DNA of 64,000 nucleotides from contig OZ244895.1 in assembly GCA_965221555.1 (NCBI GenBank), positions 3,534,001-3,598,000 on the forward strand. The letters run 5' to 3'. This DNA comes from JAJEAD01 sp965221555. Lineage in GTDB: Bacteria; Pseudomonadota; Gammaproteobacteria; HK1. Every line of letters starts with the position of its first letter. The first letter of the stretch is position 1. The translations under genes were made by a program, and so were the position numbers. Below, one piece after another: positions 1 through 8,354 of the stretch. The notes below the pieces were generated by a model that did not search any database, was not told where the DNA came from, and saw only the letters and a list, made by a program, of their open reading frames with translations.

Positions 1-672
1 GCGTTCCGTTCCCGCTGGCTCAACTCCGTCACCGGCTGGATCAGCGGACTCCTGCTCCTGTTGCCGCCCACCGCGTTTCGCTACGAGCACACCGCCCACC
101 ACAAGTACACCCAGGACCCCGAGCTCGACCCGCAGATGATTCCCACGGGTGAATCACGGCGTGGGTTCTGGATTTACGCGAGTGCCCTCCCCTACTTTCG
201 AAACCTCCTGTCGGTGCTCTTCCGGCACCCCTTCGGCCGTCTGGATCACTTCGAGCGGAACAACGTGCCCGCGGCGCGGCACGGCGTCCTCGCGCGCGAG
301 GCTCGAATCTTCTGGTGCGTCTACGGCGCGGTCGCCGCGGTATCCCTCCACTACGAATCCTGGCTGGCGCTCCAGATCTGGATTCTCCCCCGCATCGCGG
401 GCGAACCCTTCATGCGCATCATCCGGATGTCGGAGCACGTAGGCTGCGCCCGGGTTCCCAGCATGCTCGAGAACACCCGCACCGTGTTCGCCGCGGCGCC
501 GTTGCGCCTGCTGGCCTGGAACATGGCCTATCACACCGCGCACCACGCAATGCCCCAGACGCCCTTCTTCCGGCTCGGGGCGCTCGACGCGATACTGCGC
601 GAGCACATCGCGGAGTCTTGCCACGGATACGTCGATTTCGTGCGCATCCACCACCAGCGCATGGCGCAATGA
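1..672 (+). CDS. Fatty acid desaturase family protein (5' end outside window)
   Basis: The reading frame is open from the first base, so the start lies upstream of the window; about 223 residues remain. Two histidine clusters of the membrane di-iron desaturase/hydroxylase family are visible: HTAHHKYT near the start of the fragment and HTAHHAMP near its C-terminus, with an isolated MSEH between them that may add a ligand. Hydrophobic stretches between the clusters fit membrane segments. The family introduces double bonds or hydroxyls into lipid-linked or carotenoid substrates using O2 and an electron donor. The exact substrate cannot be told. The next gene starts 68 bp downstream on the same strand. 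Confidence 0.85.
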   Translation, partial: AFRSRWLNSVTGWISGLLLLLPPTAFRYEHTAHHKYTQDPELDPQMIPTGESRRGFWIYASALPYFRNLLSVLFRHPFGRLDHFERNNVPAARHGVLAREARIFWCVYGAVAAVSLHYESWLALQIWILPRIAGEPFMRIIRMSEHVGCARVPSMLENTRTVFAAAPLRLLAWNMAYHTAHHAMPQTPFFRLGALDAILREHIAESCHGYVDFVRIHHQRMAQ

Positions 673-740
673 CGACTCCACGCAATTCCTTGGGACCACA
701 AAGCTCGCCGATGCCCGGCGGATTTGGTGGATAGAGCGCG

Positions 741-2870
741 ATGTCGAACCGACCACTGTCTCTTGAAAAGCTCTTCAACCCGCGCTCCATCGCGGTCGTC
801 GGCGCCTCGAAGCGGCCGAGTTCGTACGGGTCGATGGTGCTCGACATGCTGCTTGCGCACCGATGTCCTCTTCCCATCTACCCGGTGAACCCGCGAGAGA
901 CCGAGATCAAGGGGATGCGCTGCTATCCCGACCTCGCGTCCGTGCCCGGACCCGTCGATCTCGCCTACATCGCCCTGCCCGCCGTGCTGGGCGTCGACGT
1001 GCTGGAGCAGGCGGCGAAAGCCGGAGTCGGGGCGGTAGCGATTCCGGGCAGCGGATACGCCGATGGCGGACCTGAGGGCGAGGCTCGGCAGGCGCGTATC
1101 GTCGACATCGCCAACCGTCACGGTATCCCGATCTGCGGCCCCAACAACCTCGGCTTCGTCAGCTCTCCGGACCGCGTCACCGCGTGGCCCACCCATATCG
1201 CGGACATCGACGACGGCGCCCGGGCCGCTCTCATCACCCAGAGCGGTTCGGCCGGCATCGCGATCTCCCAGGATCCCCGCGGGCTCGGGCTCGCGTACAT
1301 GGTGAGCACGGGGAACGAGGCGAACGTCAATGCCGCCGACTACCTCGACTACTTCGCCGCCAACGAGCGTGTGGACGTCGTCCTGGTCTACCTCGAGACC
1401 CTGCGCGAGCCCGACAAGTTCGCACGGGCCGCCGAGAAGGCGATCGCGGCCGGCAAGCGCATCGCGGCGGTCAAGGTCGGCAGGAGCGAGAGCGCGCAGC
1501 GCATGGTCGCGGCGCATACCGGGGGCATCGCGGGCGAAGACGCGGTGTACGACGCCTTCTTCCGCCGACACGGTATCCTGCGGGCGGAAGATCTCGACGG
1601 CCTCGTCGAGATCGGGCTGCTGCTCGCATTGATGCCGAGTGCGCCACCCCAGGGTGGCGTGGCGGTCGTCACGGTATCGGGAGGCGAAGCGGCGCTCGCC
1701 GCGGACCTCCTCGCCGAGAAGGGGATTGCGCTCCCGGATTTCGCTCCCGAAACCGTGGCCGCCCTCGAGAGCGCGTTCCCCCCCTTCGCCACCCCCCGCA
1801 ACCCGGTGGATGCCTACGGTCTCGGCTGGGACCGCGAGCGATTCACCCGGATCCTGCGCGCGGTGCTCGCCGACGGTGGCATCGGCACGGTGGTGCTGTG
1901 CATGGACACCTTCGAGCCGGGGGTGGAGACCACCATGAGCGAGGAGATGACCAAGGTCTGCGTCGAGGTCGCGGCCGAGACCGACAAGACCATGGTCTTC
2001 GTCAACAATACGAGCGGCGGCGGAATCAATGCCGATGTCCAGCGAGCGCTGCGCTCGGCGTGGATCCCCGCGCTGCTCGGCATGCGCGAGGGCTTGAGCG
2101 CGGTCGCGGAATGGCTGCGCGCGGGCAGGCATCGAGAGAAGGTCCGGGAAGCCCCCCCTCCCCCTGACTCGTCGCGGTGGCGCGCGACGATCGAGACGGC
2201 GCTCGAGGAGGTGGATCGCTTCGCCCTCCTCGCCGAGGCGGGGGTGCCGATGGCCAAGACCCGCGGGGTCGGCTCGGCGGACGAGGCGGTGGCGGTTGCC
2301 GCCGAGTTCGGCGGGCGGATCGCGCTCAAGGGCAGTGCCCCGGGCCTGCTGCACAAGACCGAGCACGCGCTGGTGGAGCTGGACCTGCGCACAGAAGAGC
2401 GGATTCGTGATGCGTTCCGCGCCATCGAACGCCGCCTGGCGCGTGCGGTGGAACCAAAGGGGGCGGGCCGGATCCTCGCGCAATGCATGGCGGACCCGGG
2501 AGTGGAGCTGATTCTCGGGGCGAGGCAGGCGGGCGCATTCGGCACGGTGATCGCGGTCGGAGTGGGCGGTACGCTGGTCGAAGTCATTCGCCAGGCCAGC
2601 ATTCGCCTCGCCCCCATCGATCGGGATACCGCGCTCGAGATGCTGGACGAGACTCCGGCCGGGCGTCTGATGCGCGGAGTGCGAGGCCGGGGGCCCTGCG
2701 ATATCGAGGCGGCGGCGGACGCTCTCACCGCGTTCGCGCGCCTCGCCCACGCGGCGGGCGACGCCCTTGATGCGATGGAGATCAACCCTCTCGTCGTACT
2801 GGAGCGGGGCAAGGGCGTGCTCGGAGTCGACATCGTGTTCGAAGCCCGCGCGCGGCGGGAGACGTCGTGA
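741..2870 (+). CDS. Acetate--CoA ligase family protein (NDP-forming acyl-CoA synthetase)
   Basis: This 709-residue protein has the fused architecture of NDP-forming acyl-CoA synthetases: an N-terminal CoA-binding Rossmann domain (about residues 10-105, with AVVGASKRP), a succinyl-CoA-ligase-like domain (about 150-290) and a C-terminal ATP-grasp domain (about 480-700, with LKGSAPGLLHKTEH). The phosphorylated histidine is expected at His259 in AAHTGGIAGEDAV. The family interconverts an acyl-CoA and carboxylate with NDP phosphorylation; homologues also serve feruloyl-CoA, pimeloyl-CoA or similar substrates, so the substrate is open. The ATG at 741 has only a weak purine-rich leader. Confidence 0.9.
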   Translation: MSNRPLSLEKLFNPRSIAVVGASKRPSSYGSMVLDMLLAHRCPLPIYPVNPRETEIKGMRCYPDLASVPGPVDLAYIALPAVLGVDVLEQAAKAGVGAVAIPGSGYADGGPEGEARQARIVDIANRHGIPICGPNNLGFVSSPDRVTAWPTHIADIDDGARAALITQSGSAGIAISQDPRGLGLAYMVSTGNEANVNAADYLDYFAANERVDVVLVYLETLREPDKFARAAEKAIAAGKRIAAVKVGRSESAQRMVAAHTGGIAGEDAVYDAFFRRHGILRAEDLDGLVEIGLLLALMPSAPPQGGVAVVTVSGGEAALAADLLAEKGIALPDFAPETVAALESAFPPFATPRNPVDAYGLGWDRERFTRILRAVLADGGIGTVVLCMDTFEPGVETTMSEEMTKVCVEVAAETDKTMVFVNNTSGGGINADVQRALRSAWIPALLGMREGLSAVAEWLRAGRHREKVREAPPPPDSSRWRATIETALEEVDRFALLAEAGVPMAKTRGVGSADEAVAVAAEFGGRIALKGSAPGLLHKTEHALVELDLRTEERIRDAFRAIERRLARAVEPKGAGRILAQCMADPGVELILGARQAGAFGTVIAVGVGGTLVEVIRQASIRLAPIDRDTALEMLDETPAGRLMRGVRGRGPCDIEAAADALTAFARLAHAAGDALDAMEINPLVVLERGKGVLGVDIVFEARARRETS

Positions 2871-2922
2871 TGCCGTCGCCCTCCCCAATGCCGCGAGCCA
2901 GCCCGGTGCGGATGCGCATGCC

Positions 2923-3243
2923 ATGAAGGGCGTTGCCGGATATCTTCTCCTCGCGATATCGGCCGCGGCGGCCTGCGGCGGACTCGGCTTCCTCTACGGA
3001 TCTCTTTGCGCAATCCTCGCCGACACGCCGGAGAAAATCGAAAAGGTGCGCCACACCGATTGCCGCATCTGGGCCCGCGCGGGGCCGATCATGGCGGCGG
3101 CGGTGATCGTGGGAGCGCTGTTCAACGACCACGCCTGGTACCAGGCGCTGGTGTTCGGAGCGATAGCCTGGACGGCGGCGGCCTCCATGCGCGGCGGCAT
3201 CTACTGGTCGACCACCCGGCGCCTCGCGAAGGCGAGCAGATAA
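2923..3243 (+). CDS. Small membrane protein of unknown function
   Basis: A 106-residue protein starting at the ATG in CATGCCATGAAGGGC. It has an N-terminal hydrophobic segment (about residues 5-27) and two further hydrophobic stretches (about 52-65 and 72-85), with a polar loop rich in charged residues between them. The frame stays open upstream, but that part overlaps the preceding gene and does not look like protein. It ends 4 bp before the SulP transporter gene, so the two are probably co-translated. I do not recognise the family. Confidence 0.65.
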   Translation: MKGVAGYLLLAISAAAACGGLGFLYGSLCAILADTPEKIEKVRHTDCRIWARAGPIMAAAVIVGALFNDHAWYQALVFGAIAWTAAASMRGGIYWSTTRRLAKASR

Positions 3244-3247
3244 CGAC

Positions 3248-4999
3248 ATGCTTGCGAACGTCTTTCCCTTTCTGTCCTGGCTGCGCGACACGGATCGCTT
3301 CACCCTGCGTGCGGACGGCATGGCCGGGATTACCGGCGCGCTGGTGGTGCTGCCCCAGGGCGTGGCCTTCGCCACTCTCGCCGGCATGCCGCCCCAGTAC
3401 GGCCTGTACGCGGCGATGGTGCCCGCGGTGGTCGCAGCGCTCTTCGGCTCCTCCCGCCACCTCGTCTCGGGACCGACCACCGCCGCCTCCATCGTGCTCT
3501 TCACCGCGCTTGCGAGCCTGGCCACGCCGGGAAGCCCCGACTACATACGCCTCGCCCTGACTCTCACCCTGATGGTCGGCATCTTCGAGCTCGTGCTCGG
3601 TCTTGCGCGTTTCGGCTTCCTCGTCAACTTCATCTCCCACTCGGTGATCGTCGGCTTCACGGCCGGCGCCGCCATCCACATCGCCGCGAGCCAGCTCCGG
3701 CACTTCCTGGGCATCGATATCCCGCCGGGATTGCCGGTGCACGAGACGCTCATCGAGGCGGCCAGAAAGATCGAACACGCCAGCTCCCCGGTGGTGCTGG
3801 TCGGTGTGGTCACGATCATGGCGGGCATCGGCGCGAAACACGCCTTTCCCCGGTCCCCCTATCTGGTGACCGCGATGCTCGCGGGAGGATTCACCGCCCT
3901 CGCCCTGAACATGGCGCTCGGGGCGGACGAGACGAGGATCGCCACCGTCGGGGCACTGCCCGCATCCCTGCCCCCGCTGTCCATGCCCGACTTCGCGCTG
4001 GGAACGATCAAGGAACTCGCCCCGACCGCGCTCGCGGTAACGCTCTTCGCGCTCACCGAAGCGGTGTCGATATCACGCTCCCTCGCCGCGCGCTCCGGGC
4101 AGCTCATCCACGGCAACCAGGAGTTCGTCGGCCAGGGGCTCTCCAACATTGCCGGCAGTTTCTTCTCCTCCTACGTCGCCACCGGGTCCTTCAACCGCAG
4201 CGCGGTGAACTTTCAGGCCGGCGCGGTGACCCCGCTCGCCGCCATCGTCGCGGGGGTCGCCCTGATGGCGGTGGTGCCCGCGGTGGGGCCTCTCGCGGCT
4301 TGGCTGCCGAACGCGACCATGGCCGGCATCCTGTTCGTGGTGGCCTGGGGGCTTGTGGACTGGACGGAGATCCGGCGCATCCTGCGCGCCAACCGGGGTG
4401 ACGCGGGGGTGCTGGTGATCACTTTCCTCGCCACTTTGCTCCTCGAACTCGACTTCGCAATCCTCCTTGGGGTGCTCGCCTCCCTGATCGTCTACCTGCA
4501 CCGCGCATCGCAGCCGAGCGTGCTGGTGCGGGTACCGGACCCCGGTACGCCGCGCCGAAGTTTCACGACCGACGCGAAGCTGCCGGAGTGTCCGCAGCTC
4601 GCCATCGTGCGCATCGACGGCGCGCTATTCTTCGGTGCGGTGAGCTTCGTGGCGGAACGGCTGCGCATCGTCGGGCGCCGGAGCCGGATACAGAAGCACC
4701 TGCTCATATTCGCGCGCAGCATCAACTTCGTCGACGTGGCGGGCGCGGAGTTACTCGCCCAGACCGCCCGCGAACGCCGGCGCGCCGGCGGCGCGCTGTA
4801 TCTGACCCACGTGAAGCCTCAGGTCGACGACACCCTGAAGAAAGGCAGCTACCTGGACACCATAGGCCACGAGAACCTGTTCTCTTCCAAGACCGAGGCG
4901 ATCAGCGCCATCTTCGATCGACTGGACCGCCAAGTGTGCAGGAACTGCCGGGCGCGGATATTTAAAGAGTGCCAGTCCATTCCGCCTCCCGACCCCTGA
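3248..4999 (+). CDS. SulP family inorganic anion transporter with STAS domain
   Basis: The 583-residue protein has the SulP layout: a long multi-helix transmembrane domain (about residues 15-420, containing the family sequence LPQGVAFATLAGMPPQYGLYA) and a C-terminal cytoplasmic STAS domain (about 450-555, with the INFVDVAGAELL loop). SulP proteins carry sulfate, bicarbonate or other anions across the inner membrane. The last 30 residues contain three cysteines (CRNCRARIFKEC), an uncommon tail that could bind metal or form a redox pair. It is preceded by a small membrane protein with a 4-bp gap and ends 7 bp from the convergent HiPIP gene. Confidence 0.92.
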   Translation: MLANVFPFLSWLRDTDRFTLRADGMAGITGALVVLPQGVAFATLAGMPPQYGLYAAMVPAVVAALFGSSRHLVSGPTTAASIVLFTALASLATPGSPDYIRLALTLTLMVGIFELVLGLARFGFLVNFISHSVIVGFTAGAAIHIAASQLRHFLGIDIPPGLPVHETLIEAARKIEHASSPVVLVGVVTIMAGIGAKHAFPRSPYLVTAMLAGGFTALALNMALGADETRIATVGALPASLPPLSMPDFALGTIKELAPTALAVTLFALTEAVSISRSLAARSGQLIHGNQEFVGQGLSNIAGSFFSSYVATGSFNRSAVNFQAGAVTPLAAIVAGVALMAVVPAVGPLAAWLPNATMAGILFVVAWGLVDWTEIRRILRANRGDAGVLVITFLATLLLELDFAILLGVLASLIVYLHRASQPSVLVRVPDPGTPRRSFTTDAKLPECPQLAIVRIDGALFFGAVSFVAERLRIVGRRSRIQKHLLIFARSINFVDVAGAELLAQTARERRRAGGALYLTHVKPQVDDTLKKGSYLDTIGHENLFSSKTEAISAIFDRLDRQVCRNCRARIFKECQSIPPPDP

Positions 5000-5006
5000 A
5001 GCCGGT

Positions 5007-5327
5007 TCAGGCTTTGGGCACCCAGCCCGCACACCACCCGTCACGGGCTACCAGAGCATCGGGAAAGATGGCGCAGGGTCCCCACTCCGCGCTCTCGTCA
5101 CCGGTGTAGTGCAGACAGTTCAAGCAGGTCTGGTCGGGGGAGGGGCGGCTCGACTGCGTCGCGTCGTGGGTGTAGCTGAGCGCGGCCGCAACGGGGCTGG
5201 CGGGGTCCAGCTTGTCCTGCGCCGCGGCGCCGGGACTCAGAAGAAGTCCGCCGGGAAGCGCGAGCGCGGCGCACCCGCCCGCGCGGAGGAAACGACGGCG
5301 GCTCCGATTCGGAAGACCATTTTGCAT
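5007..5327 (-). CDS. High-potential iron-sulfur protein (HiPIP) with Tat signal
   Basis: A 106-residue precursor. The N-terminus carries a twin-arginine signal (SRRRFLRAG followed by a hydrophobic stretch and a cleavage region near SPGAAAQD), so it is exported folded to the periplasm. The mature part has the four cluster cysteines in family spacing: Cys68 and Cys71 (CLNCLHY), Cys85 (WGPCAIFP) and Cys99 (DGWCAGW). HiPIPs hold one [4Fe-4S] cluster and carry single electrons between cytochrome complexes and terminal oxidases or photosynthetic reaction centres. The start is set by AAGGAG six bases before the ATG. It is typical of purple bacteria and some aerobic gammaproteobacteria. Confidence 0.95.
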   Translation of the reverse strand: MQNGLPNRSRRRFLRAGGCAALALPGGLLLSPGAAAQDKLDPASPVAAALSYTHDATQSSRPSPDQTCLNCLHYTGDESAEWGPCAIFPDALVARDGWCAGWVPKA

Positions 5328-5381
5328 GTGAAGCTCCTTCGATCATGGTTCGGAAAATTCGGGGCGGCAGTGTAACGGTAT

Positions 5382-6287
5382 TCAGCCCCCCGGCCGAAGC
5401 CCGATCGACAGAGCGCAGTGGTCGGGATGGCGGCCCCGGCGCGGAGTCTCCCGGAAGGAGTCGGGCGCCAGCATCGCCTCGGCCCCGACGCCGAGAACAA
5501 AGTGGTCGATGAACTCCGGGAAGCGCGGGTCACAGTGCGAGGGATGGCCCGCGGTGGGAAGCCCGAGAGGCGCCGAGGGAGGCGAGAGGGTATTCCATGC
5601 CCAGTCGTCCGGGACCGCGAGGCGACGGTTGAAGTCTCCCAGCACCACGAAAGGCTCGCGCTGTGCGCGACGCGCCTCGATCCAGTCCCCGATCACGGCG
5701 ACCTGGGTGCGGAGAAAGGCGCAGGTTTCCGTGCGTTCCGCGTCTTCATCCTGCCGCTTGCCCCAACACCCCGACTTGAGATGTACCGACAGAAGCCGGA
5801 GCTTGACGCCCCGCCAGGTGACCGAGATATCGGTTCCCCAACGTTCGAGGGAGTCGTCGCCTCCCAGCTCGACCACGTCCGGGTGACGGTGGTAGGCGAT
5901 ACCCCGTCTGAGCGCCATGCCGGTGGCCAGATGGCCAAGCCGCTTCTCGGGGCGATCCCAGCAGGGCCGTCCGGGATCCGTGGACGGACGCCTGGATACT
6001 TCGACGCGCCAGCGTGACGGGGGGAAGATGCGCCGCGCCGCCGCCTCGTTCTCCACCTCCTGGAACGCGACGATGTCGGCGTTCAGTCTTTCCACCTGCC
6101 ACGCGATCGCTTCGTAGTCACGCTGCCGGCGCGGCAGACAGCCCCGCCCGTTCGTGTCGTTCAGATGCTCGAGATTCCACGTCACGACCCGGAGCTCCTT
6201 CGCGTGGCCGGTCAGAGGAACGAGGGCGAGGGCAAGGGCGATGGCGAGCAAGGGCAACCAGGAACAGTGCACGTGGCGCGCTAACAT
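5382..6287 (-). CDS. Endonuclease/exonuclease/phosphatase (EEP) family protein, exported
   Basis: A protein of about 301 residues with an N-terminal signal peptide (hydrophobic core LPLLAIALALALVPL, cleavage near GHA-KE). The EEP fold motifs follow in order: VVTWNLEHLND, FQEVENE, LLSVHLKSG, VLGDFNRRL and PDHCALS, giving the Asn, Glu, Asp, Asn and Asp-His residues of the metal-dependent phosphodiesterase site. The family includes nucleases, sphingomyelinases and inositol phosphatases; export suggests an extracellular or periplasmic nuclease or phosphodiesterase. I chose the ATG at 6287, which follows GGGAGGAG, over a GTG 30 bases upstream with no ribosome site. Confidence 0.85.
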   Translation of the reverse strand: MLARHVHCSWLPLLAIALALALVPLTGHAKELRVVTWNLEHLNDTNGRGCLPRRQRDYEAIAWQVERLNADIVAFQEVENEAAARRIFPPSRWRVEVSRRPSTDPGRPCWDRPEKRLGHLATGMALRRGIAYHRHPDVVELGGDDSLERWGTDISVTWRGVKLRLLSVHLKSGCWGKRQDEDAERTETCAFLRTQVAVIGDWIEARRAQREPFVVLGDFNRRLAVPDDWAWNTLSPPSAPLGLPTAGHPSHCDPRFPEFIDHFVLGVGAEAMLAPDSFRETPRRGRHPDHCALSIGLRPGG

Positions 6288-6381
6288 CTCCTCCCGCAAT
6301 CCCTCGACTCTCACCACCGTTGTTCAGCGCTTCGCGGCCGCGGACACGCACCGTCGCCGGGAGGATGCGGGAAGCAGGTGG

Positions 6382-7407
6382 CTAATCACTGCCGAAGAGA
6401 CGGGCGATCTCGTCGCGGGGGAACTGGGGCAAGGGCCGGCGTCGGCCCGACGCGTCCTCCAGCACACAACCCTCGGAGGGTGCGACCACCTCTCCGATCC
6501 GGGAAGCGGCAATTCCCTTCCCATGGAGCGCGGCCACGATGTTCTTCGCGGCATCGGGCGCGGCCGCGATAAGCAGCGCGCCCGAGGCGATGAGTCCGAG
6601 CGGATCGAGTCCGAAGACATCGCATAGCGCGCGACAGGGCGCAAGGACCGGCAACGCGCTTTCCTGCACCCGCACGCCCGCGCCCGCGGCGCGGGCGAGC
6701 TCCCACAGACCGGTGGCGACTCCCCCCTCGGTAGGGTCGTGCAGTGCGTGCACCCCTCCGGCCGCGAGGGCGCAATGGGCGTCGGGCACCACACTGATGC
6801 CCGGGTCGTGAAGCATCGCGGTGCAGCGCTCGAGCTCGTCGACATCCATCGTTCCCGCGAGCTCCGCGCGCTTCTCGCTCGCGATGATGGCGGTGCCCTC
6901 CACCGCGATGCCCTTGGTGAGGATGAGGGCGTCGCCGGGGCGGGCGTCGCGGGTGGAGATACAGGCCTCGGGAGCCACTTCCCCCAGCATCTGGCCCACA
7001 ACGATGGGCCGGTCGAGGCCGTAGGTGATTTCAGTATGTCCTCCGCTCAGAGTGATGTCGAGGGCGGCGCAGGCATCGGCGATCTGGGCGAAGATCCGTT
7101 CCACCAGCGCCGCGTCGGTGCGCCGCTCCGGCAACAGCAGGGTGGCGAGAAACCACTTGGGAACCGCTCCGCAACAGACGATATCGTTGGCGTTGACGTT
7201 GACGGCGTACCAGCCGATCTCGTCGGTGGCGAAGGTGATGGGGTCCGTCTTCGCCACCAGGTAGCGATCGCCCATGTCGATGATCGCGGCGTCCTCTCCC
7301 GCCCGGGGCCCGAGCACTACCCGCGGGTCGGGGCGCGAGTGGCGCGCGAGCAGCTCGTCCAGCAGCTCAGGGGGCAGTTTGCCGGTTGGCAGGATGGATG
7401 CCGACAT
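6382..7407 (-). CDS. AIR synthase related protein (HypE/PurM/SelD fold)
   Basis: The 341-residue protein shows the ATP-binding fold shared by PurM, SelD, ThiL and HypE: an N-terminal segment with GEDAAIID, NVNANDIVCCGA and SGGHTEIT, and a C-terminal domain with LHDPTEGGVATGLWELA. The HypE C-terminal PRIC tail that receives the thiocyanate group is absent; the chain ends in ARLFGSD, and no hydrogenase genes are nearby. It is therefore not HypE itself but an uncharacterised member of the AIR synthase group. The start is the ATG of MSASILPTG; longer forms reach into low-quality sequence. Confidence 0.8.
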   Translation of the reverse strand: MSASILPTGKLPPELLDELLARHSRPDPRVVLGPRAGEDAAIIDMGDRYLVAKTDPITFATDEIGWYAVNVNANDIVCCGAVPKWFLATLLLPERRTDAALVERIFAQIADACAALDITLSGGHTEITYGLDRPIVVGQMLGEVAPEACISTRDARPGDALILTKGIAVEGTAIIASEKRAELAGTMDVDELERCTAMLHDPGISVVPDAHCALAAGGVHALHDPTEGGVATGLWELARAAGAGVRVQESALPVLAPCRALCDVFGLDPLGLIASGALLIAAAPDAAKNIVAALHGKGIAASRIGEVVAPSEGCVLEDASGRRRPLPQFPRDEIARLFGSD

Positions 7408-7579
7408 GAAGAACTCGGGAGAAAGGACGTGATCCGCCCGCGCGCCGGTGAATGTAAAGCAGGATCGGCCGGCTCGCGAGGGCGCCGGGGATGTTCTTTG
7501 ACCCGCGGCGGGGCAGAGCCCGGCCGTGATGTCTGCCCCATGCCCCAAGGCTCCCCGCGGGAGGGGAGACTATGCGCGG

Positions 7580-8347
7580 TCAGGGCACCGCGTCGATGTG
7601 GCCGGCCTTCACCAGATTGCGCAGCGCCTCGCGCTTGCTGAGCGCGCTCATCCGGTGGGCGTTGGCGACGACGTAGGCCACGACCGTGTCCGGATCGGTC
7701 TTGGCGTGCTCGCGGAGCGCCCACCCAATCGCCTTGCGCAGGAAGAACTCGCGTTCCTCGATGGAATGCTCGATAAAGGAGTGGAGAAGATCGATGTCGG
7801 TCGCGTGCTTGAAGCTCAACTGGCAAAGGATCGCGGTACGGCGCTTCCAGAGATCGGCTCCCCGGGCCCAGCTCCGCATGCGGCGCTTCATCTCCCGGGG
7901 ATAGCTCGAGAGGAGACCGCCGACGAGCCGGACGGCGATGGCGTCCACATAGTCCCACCACGCTCCGTCGACCACCATTTCCTCGTAGGTGGGCAGGGCT
8001 TGCAGATCGCGATAGTCGCGGTAGGTCCGGAACCCGGCGAGGTTGATCGCCGCGTATCGCTCCTCTCGATACTGTGCGCGCCGCCAGAGAGCGAGAACGG
8101 TATCGAGCCAGCGCGCCTGGGTGTCGAGAGGCCAAGCGGTGAAGACCTCTCGGCAGAGCGCCCGCAGGGCCGGAGTCTGGACTCCGGCATAGGGCATCGC
8201 CGACTTCATGTACGCCTGCATTCCCGGCGCCTTAGCCGGGTCCGCCCGCTGCCGCAACCCCGCGCGCAGTGCGCGACAGAGTGCCTCCGACGGATGGACC
8301 CGGGGCCGATGCGCCCGGATCGTGGCGTTGCGTTTCGCGGTCACCAT
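7580..8347 (-). CDS. DNA alkylation repair protein (AlkD-like)
   Basis: A 255-residue helical protein matching the AlkD/HEAT-like repeat DNA glycosylase family throughout: an N-terminal GLRQRADPAKAPGMQAYMKS, then LPTYEEMVVDGAWWDYVDAI, and RKAIGWALREHAKTDPD near residue 200. AlkD proteins remove N3- and N7-alkylated purines without base flipping, in the cytoplasm. The gene begins 7 bp after the stop of the carboxyltransferase gene on the same strand, so it may be read as the last gene of that transcript. No regulatory motif stands out. Confidence 0.88.
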   Translation of the reverse strand: MVTAKRNATIRAHRPRVHPSEALCRALRAGLRQRADPAKAPGMQAYMKSAMPYAGVQTPALRALCREVFTAWPLDTQARWLDTVLALWRRAQYREERYAAINLAGFRTYRDYRDLQALPTYEEMVVDGAWWDYVDAIAVRLVGGLLSSYPREMKRRMRSWARGADLWKRRTAILCQLSFKHATDIDLLHSFIEHSIEEREFFLRKAIGWALREHAKTDPDTVVAYVVANAHRMSALSKREALRNLVKAGHIDAVP

Positions 8348-8354
8348 CTTCGGA

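Noticed and set aside
6382..7407. Assignment as hydrogenase maturation protein HypE
   Set aside because: The fold fits, but the essential C-terminal cysteine tail is missing and there are no hydrogenase genes nearby.
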